This document shows positions 45,951-56,660 of a DNA stretch of 64,000 nucleotides, piece by piece. Each line of letters begins with the position of its first letter. Position 1 is the stretch's first letter. The stretch spans positions 62,001 through 126,000 of the forward strand of contig NZ_BALM01000007.1 of assembly GCF_000614975.1 (NCBI RefSeq), read 5' to 3'. Below the pieces are notes generated by a model. That model was not told where the DNA came from. It saw only the letters and a program-made list of their open reading frames with translations, and did not search any database. This DNA comes from Shewanella marina JCM 15074 (GTDB lineage Bacteria > Pseudomonadota > Gammaproteobacteria > Enterobacterales > Shewanellaceae). The position numbers and the translations under genes are program-made.

Positions 45951-47509
45951 TTAAGATTCTAACTTATCATCTGGAATTTTATAGTTAGGATCTTCAATCA
46001 TATTCACTTCGACAAGATCGCCTGCTTTGGTGAGTAATTTATGACAGTCGGCACTTAAATGACGAAGGTGCAATGTTTTACCCGCAGCAACGTAGCGCTC
46101 TGCTAAGGTATCAATGGCATCGATTGCTGAGTGATCACATACGCGCGAGTTATTAAAATCAATAATCACATCTTGTGGATCATCTTTAGTATTAAATAGC
46201 GCGAGGAAGTGGGCAACTGAACCGAAGAACAGAGGGCCATTAACTTGATAAATTTTACGACCGTGTTGGTCGATAGATTGATTGGCGTTGATATGCTTGG
46301 CATGCTCCCAAGCAAAGACCAGTGCTGACACAATCACACCTACAAATACAGCAAAAGCTAAGTCGGTAAAGACGGTCACAACTGTCACTAACACAATCAC
46401 AAAAGCATCATGTTTTGGTACTTTGCGCATCACCTTAAAGCTGGCCCACTCAAATGTACCGAGTACCACCATAAACATTACGCCCACAAGTGCCGCAAGT
46501 GGGATCATTTCAATAAACTGAGCACCAAAAAGGATAAACATTAATAGTGCAACTGCCGCTGTAATTCCAGATAAACGACCGCGACCACCAGAGTTAATGT
46601 TGATCATTGATTGACCAATCATAGCGCAACCACCCATTGCTCCGAAGAAGCCGCTGGTGATATTAGCAACACCTTGACCCACACACTCTTTGTTGCCACG
46701 GCCACGGGTATTTGTCATTTCATCAATCACTGTTAATGTCAGCAATGATTCGATTAATCCTACCGCGGCTAAAATAAATGAGTAAGGTAAGATAATTTTT
46801 AATGTTTCAAAGGTAAAAGGAACTGATGGAATGGCAAAGCTCGGTAAGTTACCTGCATGGTCGCATTGGCATCACCGCTCATTGATTTTAAGAAATCTAG
46901 CACATTACGAGTATCTAGGTTAAAGAAGATAACGACAGCTGTTACCGTTAAAATTGCCGCCAAAGAAGAGGGGATTGCCGTAGTGAGTTTAGGTAAAAAA
47001 TGGATAATAGCCATGGTTAATAGCACGAGACCCATCATCAGATAAAGCTGACTGCCACTTAACCATTGCATGACCCCATCTGCATTAGGGACTTGGAATT
47101 GACCTAATTGTGCCAAGAAAATCACAATCGCTAGGCCATTGACAAAGCCTATCATCACTGGGGTTGGTACTATGCGGATAAACTTACCCAGTTTAAATGC
47201 GCCTGCAAGCACTTGAATAATACCTGCACATACTACGGCTGCAAATAAATATTGTACGCCATGCTGAGCAACTAATGCGACCATGACAACGGCCATTGCA
47301 CCTGTTGCACCTGATATCATACCTGGACGGCCACCAATAACAGCCGTCACTAATCCCATAATAAAGGCTGCATATAAACCCACCATAGGTTCGACCCCTG
47401 CAACAAATGCAAAAGCAACAGCTTCTGGTACAAGTGCTAGGGCGACGGTTAAGCCTGAAAGTATATCGGCTTTAGAGCTGGCAGTTTTATGCCGGATTAG
47501 ATCAAACAT
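45951..47509 (-). pseudogene. SulP family anion transporter with STAS domain, frameshifted
   Basis: Inner membrane inorganic anion transporter (sulfate or bicarbonate are possible), about 519 residues after repair. The N-terminal half has [36 protein letters not shown] and [13 protein letters not shown]; the C-terminal half has [17 protein letters not shown], helices and a STAS domain. A base is missing at about 46847 (after TMQ, where G-TAACTTACCG should open a frame [11 protein letters not shown]). The ATG at 47509 after AGGACATCA fits the family start better than the longer TTG frame. Confidence 0.88.
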
Positions 47510-47621
47510 TGATGTCCTATATTGGTTGGATGTGGCAGAGGCTTTTAGCGTACTGTCTGTTAACAATAGATGTGATTATAACAAACTTGTTACCTTTGGC
47601 GTAACCCTATGATACAAAATA

Positions 47622-47648
47622 AAAAGGCCATGCATGAGCATGGCCTTG
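47622..47648 (-). terminator. Terminator of rne
   Basis: On the minus strand AAGGCCATGC-TCAT-GCATGGCCTT followed by TTTATTTT, just after the rne stop codon. Confidence 0.9.
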
Positions 47649-47666
47649 TTCATGAAAAGTACGTTG

Positions 47667-50600
47667 TTATGGTTTAGCCATATCAGCGTGAGCGCTATTG
47701 CTCATTTTGCTTTTCACTTCTTTATCTTCGTGTGCTTCATGAGCGTAATCACGGCCACTTGGCGTGGTTGCTATTTCGCGTTGTGAAACCTGTGGCTTGC
47801 TTGTTTGAGAGCTAACCATTGAGCCGAAACGACTAGCGTTTACTGGCTTAACTGCGACTGCTTGAGGTGCTACTACAATCTCTTCAGTAATTGCAGGCTC
47901 AACCGTTTCCACCATTGCTTTCACGACAGTCGTTGGTTTTGCCATTGGTGCTGATGCAGATTTCGCAAGCTTTGGCTTAGTTTCTTCAACCGTTGCAGTG
48001 ACTGTGTCAGCTACAACAGGCTTTGCATCAACTTGTGGTTCAACTTTAACAACGGCTTCAGCTTTAACCTCAACAGGAGTTTCTGCAACGACTGTCTCAG
48101 TAGTTTGCTCTACCTTAGTTGGTTCAACTTGTGTTGCTACCACTTTTTCTGCAGGTTTAATTGCTGCTGGTCGTGCCGCCGCAGATGTTGCAGCCATCTT
48201 AGTTGGCTTAGCTGGTTTCACAGTCTCTTGTTCAGCGACTAGTGGTGTTTCAGTAACAGGAGTTACTTTTACTTCAGCGTTATCTGCTTTAACTTCGTTG
48301 ATTACAGTCTCTTTAACTTCTTCAACCTTGTCTGCTTCAACCTTTTTAGCTGGCTTTGGCATTGGAGCTGGGCGACTTGCTTCAGCTTGTGCTTGCACTT
48401 TAACCGCTTTTTTAACGGCTTGGGCAAGTTTAGTTTCAGCAGCGACTTCGGGTTCAACAACAGGTGCTGGTGCCATCGCAACCGGTACCACTTCAGAGAT
48501 AAGCTCTTCAGTTGTGTTAACGATTGGTGTAGCTACAGGTTCAACTGTTTCTGTTACTTTGACCGCTTCAGTCTGAGTGACAGGTTCAGTTTTTTCAGCT
48601 TGTTGAACTGGTGCTTCAACAGGCGCTGATACTTCACCTTGGCTATCAACAAATAATGGCTTATCAGTTTGCTCTTCACCGTTTTGCTGTTCTTGCTCAT
48701 CACGACGGCGGCGTTGACCCGCTGCACGTAAATGACGAGGGCTACGACGACTACGACGTTGACCATCACGTTGTTCACGCTTTGGTTTATCATCTTCGTT
48801 AACTAAGCTCGGCTCATTATCGGTTGTAGTTTCAGCTTCTGTGGTCATTGGCAAGATAGACTTATCAGCAACTACGTCGTTAGTTTCAATCTCTTGTTCA
48901 ACATTTTCAGCAATGACTTTCTCTTTTCGAGGTTGGCGTTGCTTGTTGCGATTTTGCTTAGCTTCAACTTGAACCGTTTCAGTTACAACAATTTCAACTT
49001 GCTCATTTGCAGGCGCATCAATTTTGATTTCAATGGTTTCAGCTTCGTTGTTAACACGTACTTTACGACGCATATTACGACGTTGGCGACGTTCACGAAC
49101 AGCTTCTTGCTTTGGCTGCTCTTGAGTCTCTTTAGCTTCTTGAGGACGCGGTTTCTTTTCCGGTTTTTGGCGTTTAACTGGCTCATCCTTTACTGGACGT
49201 TCCGTAGTTTCAACCTTTTTAGTGCGTTGAGTATCGCGGTTTGTTTGCTCATCGTCTTTATTACGGCCGCGACGTTGTTCATTACGGCGATTACGACGGT
49301 TAGCATTTTGATTCTGGTTAGTCTTATTGCTTTGAGCTGGCTTTGGCTGCTGGGGCTTTTGCTCTTCGTTATTGCTTGAGAACAATGAACCAATTGCAGT
49401 CATAATACGAGAAATTAGACCCGGTTGTTTTGGCTCAGTTTTAGGTTGCTCTTTCTTAACCACTGGTTGTGGTTGAGGTTTTTTAGGCGTACTAAAACCT
49501 TTTAACGCAGGCTCTGCAGCTGATGCTGCGCGTTCTAATTTACGTGGTTCGTATAAATTAGCTTTAGGTTGTTCAATTAGTTTATAGCTAACATCTGCAA
49601 TACTGTCATCTTTACGATGGCGAACAACACGGTAATCAGGGGTTGTCATATGTGGATCTGGGATCACATAAACTTCAACATCATGACGGCGTTCTGTTAT
49701 ACGAATTGTTTTACGCTTTTCGTTTAACAAGTAAGCTGCTACATCAACTGGAACCGTTGCTTCAATTTGCGCGGTATTTTCTTTAATGGCTTCTTCTTCC
49801 ATTAAACGCAAAATTGAAAGTGCTAAAGATTCTGTACCACGAATTGTACCTTGACCATGACAGCGAGGGCATAAATGTGCTGCAGATTCTTCTAATGAAG
49901 GGCGTAAACGCTGGCGTGACATTTCCATCAAACCAAAGCGAGAAATACGGCCTAACTGAACACGTGCACGGTCGTGATGTACGGCATCACGTAGGCGATT
50001 TTCTACTTCACGTTGATGACGAACGGGTGTCATATCGATAAAGTCGATTACCACTAATCCACCTAAGTCACGTAAACGTAATTGACGCGCAATTTCGTCT
50101 GCTGCTTCTAGGTTAGTATTCAGTGCTGTTTCTTCGATATCGCCGCCTTTAGTCGCACGAGCAGAGTTAATATCGATAGAGGTTAGCGCTTCAGTGGGGT
50201 CAATCACCACTGAGCCACCAGACGGTAAGCGTACTTCACGTTGGAAGGCTGACTCAATCTGTGATTCGATTTGGTAATGGGTAAATAGTGGCACTTCAGC
50301 TTCGTAAAGCTTTACTCGCTCAACAAAATCTGGGCGAACTAAAGCAATATGCTGCTTAGCGGCTTCAAAAATGTTTTTGTGATCGATTAGAATCTCACCA
50401 ACATCACGACGTAGATAGTCACGAATAGCACGTACAATAACGTTACTTTCTTGGTGAATTAAGAATGGGGCTTCTTTGCTTTCTGCCGCTTCTTTAATTG
50501 CCATCCAGTGTTGGATTAATACTTTTAAATCCCACTGTAGTTCTTGTGCTTCTTTACCTACACCCGCAGTACGAACAATTAAGCCCATACCTTGTGGAAT

Positions 50601-51077
50601 GTCTAGTGAAGAGATAGCTTGTTTTAGTTCTGTACGCTCATCACCTTCGATACGACGTGAAATGCCGCCAGCACGAGGGTTATTTGGCATAAGAACAAGG
50701 TATGAACCCGCTAAACTGATAAATGTTGTTAACGCTGCACCTTTGTTGCCACGTTCTTCTTTATCAATTTGAATGATAACTTCTTGGCCTTCATGTACCA
50801 CTTCTTTGATACTTGGACGACCTTGAAATGAGTAACCTTTAGGGAAGTATTCGCGAGCGATCTCTTTTAATGGTAGGAAACCATGGCGTTCTGCACCGTA
50901 ATCAACAAATGCAGCTTCTAGAGAGGGTTCTACACGGGTGATTTTACCTTTGTAGATGTTGGCTTTCTTTTGCTCGTGACCAGGGCTTTCAATGTCCAAG
51001 TCATAAAGCTGTTGCCCATCTACAAGGGCAACGCGCAACTCTTCAGATTGAGTCGCATTGATTAACATCCGTTTCAT
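47667..51077 (-). CDS. rne: Ribonuclease E
   Basis: Endoribonuclease and scaffold of the RNA degradosome, 1136 residues. The catalytic half matches E. coli: [20 protein letters not shown], the S1 domain with [24 protein letters not shown], the DNase I-like [41 protein letters not shown] acids, and the Zn-link [23 protein letters not shown] near residue 575 is the amphipathic membrane-targeting helix. The C-terminal half is long and low-complexity: Arg-rich RNA-binding segments ([13 protein letters not shown]), then Val/Glu/Ala/Pro repeats and a conserved tip [12 protein letters not shown] at 51077 matches the family start; the upstream frame start at 51119 is rejected. Confidence 0.96.
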   Translation of the reverse strand: MKRMLINATQSEELRVALVDGQQLYDLDIESPGHEQKKANIYKGKITRVEPSLEAAFVDYGAERHGFLPLKEIAREYFPKGYSFQGRPSIKEVVHEGQEVIIQIDKEERGNKGAALTTFISLAGSYLVLMPNNPRAGGISRRIEGDERTELKQAISSLDIPQGMGLIVRTAGVGKEAQELQWDLKVLIQHWMAIKEAAESKEAPFLIHQESNVIVRAIRDYLRRDVGEILIDHKNIFEAAKQHIALVRPDFVERVKLYEAEVPLFTHYQIESQIESAFQREVRLPSGGSVVIDPTEALTSIDINSARATKGGDIEETALNTNLEAADEIARQLRLRDLGGLVVIDFIDMTPVRHQREVENRLRDAVHHDRARVQLGRISRFGLMEMSRQRLRPSLEESAAHLCPRCHGQGTIRGTESLALSILRLMEEEAIKENTAQIEATVPVDVAAYLLNEKRKTIRITERRHDVEVYVIPDPHMTTPDYRVVRHRKDDSIADVSYKLIEQPKANLYEPRKLERAASAAEPALKGFSTPKKPQPQPVVKKEQPKTEPKQPGLISRIMTAIGSLFSSNNEEQKPQQPKPAQSNKTNQNQNANRRNRRNEQRRGRNKDDEQTNRDTQRTKKVETTERPVKDEPVKRQKPEKKPRPQEAKETQEQPKQEAVRERRQRRNMRRKVRVNNEAETIEIKIDAPANEQVEIVVTETVQVEAKQNRNKQRQPRKEKVIAENVEQEIETNDVVADKSILPMTTEAETTTDNEPSLVNEDDKPKREQRDGQRRSRRSPRHLRAAGQRRRRDEQEQQNGEEQTDKPLFVDSQGEVSAPVEAPVQQAEKTEPVTQTEAVKVTETVEPVATPIVNTTEELISEVVPVAMAPAPVVEPEVAAETKLAQAVKKAVKVQAQAEASRPAPMPKPAKKVEADKVEEVKETVINEVKADNAEVKVTPVTETPLVAEQETVKPAKPTKMAATSAAARPAAIKPAEKVVATQVEPTKVEQTTETVVAETPVEVKAEAVVKVEPQVDAKPVVADTVTATVEETKPKLAKSASAPMAKPTTVVKAMVETVEPAITEEIVVAPQAVAVKPVNASRFGSMVSSQTSKPQVSQREIATTPSGRDYAHEAHEDKEVKSKMSNSAHADMAKP

Positions 51078-51667
51078 GATGACAATTTTCTTCTTAATAT
51101 AGGGGCCATCAAATAACACAATTTACTACATTACTGGCCTTAGACATTCAGGCGTTAACCTCACGGTTACGCGTCTAGGCTACTAGGTGCGCATCTCTGT
51201 ACGACGCAATCGCTGCGTGTCGCATCCCTTTATATGGCATATTTTTAATAACTATCTATAAGTTGTCGTTCGTTCGTACAACAAACGCCATTAATTCAAA
51301 ATATATGTTTCAGTAATGCCGAAAGCAAATTGGTCCATTTGTGACCAGTTAAAATTAGTTTCATTGTTAAGAGCGTAAAATTTCGCAATCAATCCCAAAG
51401 GGAACAGTAACAAGGTGATTAATTTAACCGTTTAAAAATTATCTTTTGTATTTGTCGACGGTTTGCAAATCAATGATTTGCGATTAAATTTTTTGTTTTC
51501 TGCTGCGATTAAGGGGCTCTTATGAGTGGTAAGTATAAACGTATTGTTTATCGGAAGACCACCTCATTGGTGAAATATAGCAATAATCAAAAAATTCAGC
51601 AATGGTAAGGCACAATTCTTGCGGGGTTGTTGTACAATAACGCGGTTAAATTTAGTAATGGCGTATC
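51078..51667. promoter_or_regulatory. rne leader and rne-rluC divergent control region
   Basis: About 590 bases without a gene between divergent rne and rluC. E. coli rne has a long leader whose hairpins allow autoregulation; the hairpin GACGCA-ATCGC-TGCGTGTC near 51203-51222 and the GC-rich stretch 51150-51240 fit that role. The rest is AT-rich, containing both promoters. The exact start sites cannot be told. Confidence 0.55.
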
Positions 51668-52627
51668 ATGAATAATCAAACTAACCCAATTCAAGTCCAA
51701 TTTGTGACGATTGATGAAGATCATTTTGAGCAAAGAATCGACAATTTTTTATTAACCTTTTTAAAAGGTGTGCCTAAAAGTATGATTTATCGAATCATAC
51801 GTAAGGGCGAAGTTCGCGTAAATAAAAAGCGCATTAAACCTGAGTACAAGTTACAGATTGATGATGTTGTTCGTGTCCCGCCGGTACGAATTGCAGAAAA
51901 AGATGAGCGCAAAGCGCCATCTAAAAATTTGACCAAGGTGTCACAGCTTGAAGATCGTATCGTTTATGAAGATAAACATCTTATTGTGTTAAATAAACCT
52001 GCGGGTATTGCGGTACACGGTGGTAGTGGTGTTGATTATGGTGTAATCGAAGCGTTACGCTCATTGCGTCCACAACAAAAGTTTTTAGAACTGGTACATC
52101 GGTTAGATAAAGACACTTCAGGCGTGTTATTAGTCGCTAAAAAGCGTAGTGCCTTAAAACATATGCATGATCAATTGCGTCATAAGAAGATGCAAAAAGA
52201 TTATCAAGCATTAGTACGCGGTGAATGGCAGAGTAACGATAAAGCAGTTAAAGCGCCTTTATTGAAAATCACCTTGAAATCTGGTGAGCGTATTGTGCGT
52301 GTTAACAAAGAGGGTAAAGAATCTGAAACCCGCTTTAAGATTATGCAACGTTACCAGGGTTGTACGCTTGTACAAGCAAGTCCTGTCACTGGTCGTACTC
52401 ACCAAATTCGTGTGCATTGTCAATATACAGGGCATCCAATTGCTTGTGACGATAAATACAGTGAACAAAAATTTGATGACAGCATGCGCAGTTTAGGGTT
52501 AGCACGCTTATTCTTACATGCTGCGCAATTACGTTTTACTCATCCGGATACGGAAGAAGTGATGACTGTAAAGGCACCATTAGATGAAAACTTAATTGAA
52601 GTTTTAGGTAAATTAAAGAAAGTATGA
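51668..52627 (+). CDS. rluC: 23S rRNA pseudouridine synthase RluC
   Basis: Makes pseudouridine at 23S rRNA positions 955, 2504 and 2580 in E. coli. An S4 domain (QRIDNFLLTFLKGVPKSMIYRIIRKGEVRVNKKRI) precedes the RluA-type catalytic domain with HRLDKDTSGVLLVAKK, which holds the catalytic Asp. GRTHQIRVHCQYTGHPIACDDKY follows. 319 residues, normal. It is divergent from rne, as in enterobacteria, and overlaps the HAD gene by 4 bases. Confidence 0.96.
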   Translation: MNNQTNPIQVQFVTIDEDHFEQRIDNFLLTFLKGVPKSMIYRIIRKGEVRVNKKRIKPEYKLQIDDVVRVPPVRIAEKDERKAPSKNLTKVSQLEDRIVYEDKHLIVLNKPAGIAVHGGSGVDYGVIEALRSLRPQQKFLELVHRLDKDTSGVLLVAKKRSALKHMHDQLRHKKMQKDYQALVRGEWQSNDKAVKAPLLKITLKSGERIVRVNKEGKESETRFKIMQRYQGCTLVQASPVTGRTHQIRVHCQYTGHPIACDDKYSEQKFDDSMRSLGLARLFLHAAQLRFTHPDTEEVMTVKAPLDENLIEVLGKLKKV

Positions 52628-53280
52628 AGCAATATGAGCTAGTCATCTTTGATTGGGATGGCACATTAATGGATTCAATTGGCAAAATAGTGATTGCGAT
52701 GCAGCGTGCTGCAGAGCATCTCAATATGCCAGTGCCGACAGAGCAGCAAGTTAGGGATATTATCGGTTTATCATTAGATAAAGCGGTGCAGCAGCTTTTT
52801 CCTAATATCAGTCAGCAACAAATTGCTGAGCTAGCTCAATATTACAGTCATTTTTATAAGGCATCTGATGATTTTGCCAGTCCGCTATTTGATGGTGTAG
52901 TTGAATTACTGCAACAGCTTAAACAAGCTGATATTAAATTGGCAGTCGCGACTGGCAAATCACGTCGTGGTTTAGATAGAGTTTTGGCGTTAACAGAGTT
53001 GGCCGATATCTTTGATACGACTCGTTGTGCTGATGAAGCCTGCAGCAAACCTGCACCCGAAATGATTTTACAAATCTTAAGCCAATTAAACGTCGCGCCT
53101 GAAAAAGCCTTGATGGTGGGTGACTCCATTCATGATCTTAATATGGCAAACAATGCAGGTGTTGATGGTGTGGGGGTTACTTTTGGTGCACATGACCGAG
53201 TGACGTTAGCGCAAGCATCACCATTGGCGATTATTGATAACAGTTTAAGTTTGCTTGATATCATTAATGGCATAGCTTAA
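52624..53280 (+). CDS. HAD superfamily phosphatase (phosphoglycolate phosphatase-like)
   Basis: 218 residues. FDWDGTLMDS holds the nucleophile Asp; VATGKSRRGLDRVL is motif II and VGDSIHDLNMANNAG motif IV, with the helical cap between. Its first ATG overlaps the rluC stop (ATGA), so it is translated with rluC. Substrate unknown; in the Enterobacteriaceae this place is often empty. Confidence 0.9.
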   Translation: MKQYELVIFDWDGTLMDSIGKIVIAMQRAAEHLNMPVPTEQQVRDIIGLSLDKAVQQLFPNISQQQIAELAQYYSHFYKASDDFASPLFDGVVELLQQLKQADIKLAVATGKSRRGLDRVLALTELADIFDTTRCADEACSKPAPEMILQILSQLNVAPEKALMVGDSIHDLNMANNAGVDGVGVTFGAHDRVTLAQASPLAIIDNSLSLLDIINGIA

Positions 53281-53308
53281 ATCTGCTTATATAAATATGA
53301 ATAATATA

Positions 53309-53336
53309 AAGGTGCAGCTTTCTGCGCCTTTTTTGT
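53309..53336 (+). terminator. Terminator after the HAD gene
   Basis: AAAGGTGCAG-CTTT-CTGCGCCTTTTTT hairpin with one T-G pair and a T run. Confidence 0.88.
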
Positions 53337-53360
53337 ATAAACAATACTCTTTCAAGTTAT

Positions 53361-54464
53361 ATGTCTAAATCTTACTTTATCCTCATCGCGTGTTTGCTAT
53401 TAACAAGTTGTACTCAAACACCTATTTATTCTAATTTTGGTGATAGTCATACCTCATCAAATCAATTACCGCCTGATTACCAAGGATTTGAGAAACTCAT
53501 TCAACATTTTGCTCATCAAGTGAAGCAAGAGTGGGGCGATGACAATTATCTTGAAGCGGGTAAGCATCGTTACGTCAAGTATATTGACGGTTATCGGACT
53601 CGGGCACATATCGATTTTGATCAAGGCAAAATTTATGTCAGCACTGTGGCTAAGTACCAAGTGAAACAAAAATTGACCCAAGCTATTGTTGAAACCTTGT
53701 TGATGCCAGCTGATCCGAGTCAAGTCGATCTATTCAGTGATAAAGATATTCCATTAAAGGGCAAACCCTTTTTACTTGGGCAAGTTAAAGATCAGGATGG
53801 TCGTACCATAGAATGGCAATGGCGTGCGAACCGTTTTGCCGAATACTTAGTCGATAATAAATTGAAATTACAAAAGCGTGATTACGCCAATGTCCATTAT
53901 GTTGTAATTAATATGGTGAAAGATCATTTGGCGCAACGTGAATATCAATATGCCCAGTTAATTCGCAACGCAGCTAAGCGTTATGATATTGATGAAGATT
54001 TGATTTATGCCATCATTAAAACCGAAAGCAGTTTTAATCCATATGCGGTCAGTCATGCTGGCGCTTATGGTTTAATGCAGGTTATTCCTAAAACGGCCGG
54101 TGCAGATGTATTTAAGTTGGTTAAAAATCGTAATGATATTCCAACTAAAAATTATCTGTTTAATCCGGCCAATAATATTGATACGGGCGCGGCGTATTTT
54201 CATATCTTAAAAAACCGTTATCTGCGTGAAGTGAAAAGTCCAACCACACTGCATTACAGCATGATTTCTGCTTATAACGGTGGCACGGGTGGGGTATTAG
54301 CAACCTTTGATAATGATCGTAAACGGGCAATGCGAGATTTAAATAGCCTTAAGCCCAATCAAGTCTATTGGGCTTTAACCAATAAGCATCCCAAGGCTGA
54401 AGCAAGGCGCTATTTACAAAAGGTGCTGCATTTCCAGCAAGAATTTAATAAAGGTAATTTATAA
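53361..54464 (+). CDS. mltC: Membrane-bound lytic murein transglycosylase C
   Basis: Outer-membrane lipoprotein that cleaves peptidoglycan exolytically. Lipobox LLTSCT (Cys16). N-terminal DUF3393 domain (QHFAHQVKQEWGDDNYLEAGKHRYVKYIDGY) and a C-terminal SLT domain with the catalytic Glu in AIIKTESSFNP, GAYGLMQVIPKTAG and SAYNGGTGG. 367 residues. Separated from the HAD gene by a terminator, so it has its own promoter. Confidence 0.95.
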   Translation: MSKSYFILIACLLLTSCTQTPIYSNFGDSHTSSNQLPPDYQGFEKLIQHFAHQVKQEWGDDNYLEAGKHRYVKYIDGYRTRAHIDFDQGKIYVSTVAKYQVKQKLTQAIVETLLMPADPSQVDLFSDKDIPLKGKPFLLGQVKDQDGRTIEWQWRANRFAEYLVDNKLKLQKRDYANVHYVVINMVKDHLAQREYQYAQLIRNAAKRYDIDEDLIYAIIKTESSFNPYAVSHAGAYGLMQVIPKTAGADVFKLVKNRNDIPTKNYLFNPANNIDTGAAYFHILKNRYLREVKSPTTLHYSMISAYNGGTGGVLATFDNDRKRAMRDLNSLKPNQVYWALTNKHPKAEARRYLQKVLHFQQEFNKGNL

Positions 54465-54477
54465 TATTAACGTATAA

Positions 54478-54504
54478 CTACTGACAGTAAGCTGTCAGTA
54501 GTGC
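54478..54504 (+). terminator. Hairpin after mltC
   Basis: ACTACTGACAG-TAAG-CTGTCAGTAGT perfect 11-bp stem. The downstream GCTCCTTTAT is only weakly T-rich. Confidence 0.7.
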
Positions 54505-54583
54505 TCCTTTATGCTTAGTACAAAGTAAATGCTGATAGGTCTAGCGGTATTCGTTGACCACATTTACGAGTAGGAGAAATAGT

Positions 54584-54967
54584 ATGTTGGATCATGCACC
54601 TTTAGTTTGGGGCGAAATTGCGGTTGTCGATATGGAAAGGGCTATCGCTTTTTATCAGCAGCATTTCGGTGTTTCATTTAAACGTGAAGTCGTCGCAGAT
54701 ATCGAAATGGCCATTATTGAAACTGTCGATAAGCAAGCGGCCAGTATAGCCTTAGTTAAATGTCAAATGATGAAGCCTAGTATGGATGGTAGTGTTGTTT
54801 ATTTACATGTTACTGATAAATTATCAGAGCTCGTGGCAAAGTTAGTCCAAGCTGGTGTGACTATCTTATTTGAGCCAATAGCAATTCATGATGGTGAATT
54901 CGGTTATTGCAGTTTATTTGTTGACTGTGAGGGGAACAAAGTCGGTTTATGGAGTCCGCAGTTATAA
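54584..54967 (+). CDS. VOC family (glyoxalase-like) protein
   Basis: 127 residues in two beta-alpha-beta-beta-beta units. HAPLVWGEIAVVDMERAIAFYQQHFG opens the fold and FGYCSLFVDCEGNKVGLWSPQ closes it with the conserved metal-site Glu. Could be a glyoxalase, dioxygenase or binding protein; substrate unknown. ATG at 54584 follows AGGAGA 7 bases upstream; the TTG at 54554 is rejected. Confidence 0.85.
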   Translation: MLDHAPLVWGEIAVVDMERAIAFYQQHFGVSFKREVVADIEMAIIETVDKQAASIALVKCQMMKPSMDGSVVYLHVTDKLSELVAKLVQAGVTILFEPIAIHDGEFGYCSLFVDCEGNKVGLWSPQL

Positions 54968-55040
54968 ATTGGCAGAACTTTTTGCGATTCTAATCTCACT
55001 AGCCAAGTCTGAACACTTGGTTAGTTATTTTGGGGGGATT

Positions 55041-55727
55041 ATGCGACGTGCAGATAGATTGTTTCAAATAGTACAAATATTACGGCATCGGCGTTTAACG
55101 ACTGCTATGCAACTTGCTGAGCGGTTAGAGGTTTCAACTCGTACTATCTACCGAGACATTCAAGATTTATGTTTAAGTGGTATTCCCATTGAAGGAGAAG
55201 CTGGGGTCGGCTACTTATTACGACAAGAAGTTAATGTGCCACCTTTAATGTTTACCGAAGCAGAGTTAGAGGCGATTCAAGTGGGGATGCGGATGGTGCA
55301 AACTTGGGGAGGCAAAGAACTCTCTAGTGCCGCTAAACAGGCGATGATTAAGGTTGAAGCGGTTCTACCTGCACGTCTACAGCAGTATCAATCTTTGATG
55401 TTTGTGCATGATTATTATATTGATAATCGTGACTTTAAATTTCTAGACCTGTTACGCATTGCCGCAAGAGAGCGTGAATATTTGCTAATGCAATATCAAG
55501 ACGTAAAACAACAACTGAGCCAAAGAAAGGTAAGACCGCTAAGCATCTATTTTTGGACGGGCACGTGGACGCTGCTTGCTTGGTGCGAGTTACGTCATGG
55601 CTTTCGAAATTTTAGAGTTGATAGGATTGACGAGTTAAAGCCGTTAGGACAGTTTTTTGAAATAACAGCAGGGCAAGAGATGCAGGATTATTTAGAGATG
55701 ATAGCAGCTGATGATTGTGCTAATTAA
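55041..55727 (+). CDS. YafY-type transcriptional regulator, HTH-WYL
   Basis: 228 residues. N-terminal HTH_11 (RRADRLFQIVQILRHRRLTTAMQLAERLEVSTRTIYRDIQDL) and a C-terminal WYL domain (KVRPLSIYFWTGTWTLLAWCELRHGFRNFRVDRI). WYL domains bind nucleotides or other ligands. The ATG at 55041 follows GGGGGGATT; the open frame runs back into the VOC gene, but no start there fits. It starts 73 bases after the VOC gene and may be co-transcribed and control it. Confidence 0.88.
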   Translation: MRRADRLFQIVQILRHRRLTTAMQLAERLEVSTRTIYRDIQDLCLSGIPIEGEAGVGYLLRQEVNVPPLMFTEAELEAIQVGMRMVQTWGGKELSSAAKQAMIKVEAVLPARLQQYQSLMFVHDYYIDNRDFKFLDLLRIAAREREYLLMQYQDVKQQLSQRKVRPLSIYFWTGTWTLLAWCELRHGFRNFRVDRIDELKPLGQFFEITAGQEMQDYLEMIAADDCAN

Positions 55728-55740
55728 CTGGAACTAATCA

Positions 55741-55766
55741 GGTGACAATAAATGTAAGTTGTCACC
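55741..55766. terminator. Hairpin between the WYL and yceF genes
   Basis: GGTGACAA-TAAATGTAAG-TTGTCACC perfect 8-bp stem, between two convergent genes. No T run. Confidence 0.5.
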
Positions 55767-55798
55767 CGTATGTCGTTAAGCCTATCCTCATTTGCAGA

Positions 55799-56392
55799 TT
55801 AATGTGGCTGTAAAATATCAATCCCTTCATTTAATAGCATTTGCTGTAGCCTTATTAAAGGCAAGCCAATAAGGCTATTTGGGTCTTTACCTTCTAAACG
55901 TTCAAATAATGCAATACCTAACCCTTCACTTTTAAAGCTGCCGGCGCAATATAATGGCTGCTCAGTATCAACGTAATACTCTATTTGCGCTAATGTCAGC
56001 TGCTTAAAATGTACTGTAAACGGTTCAATATCGACTTGTACTTGCCGTGTTTGACTATTGACTAAGGCTATTCCCGTATAAAAAGTAATGGCCTGACCGC
56101 TAGCACTTTGTAGTTGGGCAATCGCATTTTCTCTGGTTAATGGTTTTCCAATAATATGACCATTAATGACAGCAACTTGATCACTGCCAATAATCAGTGC
56201 AGTTTCTGATGATTGTTGGGTAAGATAGGCTTGTGCTTTTAAAATCGCCAAACGGCTCACTAATTGTTGTGGTGTTTCATCGGCAAGCGGACTCTCATCT
56301 ACCTCTGGTGCGAAGCAAGTAAATGGAATTGCGAGCTTTTCGAGAAGTGCTCGGCGAAAAGTTGAGGTGGATGCAAGAACAATATGCTTCAT
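55799..56392 (-). CDS. yceF: Maf-like nucleotide pyrophosphatase YceF
   Basis: 197 residues. Hydrolyses non-canonical NTPs, m7GTP in the E. coli YceF. Opening [18 protein letters not shown] and [15 protein letters not shown] with its Asp, and [28 protein letters not shown] are the family motifs. It diverges from yceD exactly as in E. coli, so the order is conserved. Confidence 0.94.
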   Translation of the reverse strand: MKHIVLASTSTFRRALLEKLAIPFTCFAPEVDESPLADETPQQLVSRLAILKAQAYLTQQSSETALIIGSDQVAVINGHIIGKPLTRENAIAQLQSASGQAITFYTGIALVNSQTRQVQVDIEPFTVHFKQLTLAQIEYYVDTEQPLYCAGSFKSEGLGIALFERLEGKDPNSLIGLPLIRLQQMLLNEGIDILQPH

Positions 56393-56621
56393 AAGAGAAC
56401 CGTTAATAAAAAGTAAAGATTGATCATCAATTGCATTATTTTGCCAGAAATGCCAAGTTAGTTTTAGTTTTATAGCTAAACTTAAATGCGATCGCTATTT
56501 TTTTGAGCGTATCATGCTTGTACATAAGCTAACGCTTGGGTAAAATTTCGCATCTGTCAATTTCAGCGTTGGAGATGGCTTTGAGCCTAGTCGTAAATTC
56601 TTGCGATTATGGTAAATTTCC

Positions 56622-56649
56622 TTTGACTCTAGCGTTTTCAAACTATAAT
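56622..56649 (+). promoter_or_regulatory. Probable sigma-70 promoter of the yceD operon
   Basis: TTTGACT and TATAAT (56644-56649) are separated by about 15-16 bases. The start of transcription would be near 56656, only about 5 bases before the ATG at 56661, so the mRNA would be nearly leaderless. No ribosome binding site is seen before that ATG. Confidence 0.55.
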
Positions 56650-56660
56650 ATGCGCGCCTT

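Noticed and set aside
47998-49393. Several ORFs opposite the C-terminal half of rne
   Set aside because: They are shadows of a low-complexity, repeat-rich coding region; their products are Ser/Thr/Phe-rich without start sites or domains, while the rne frame is clearly conserved.
54888-55040. Upstream extension of the WYL regulator overlapping the VOC gene
   Set aside because: The family start MRRADRLFQIVQ is at 55041; the extension has no matching sequence.
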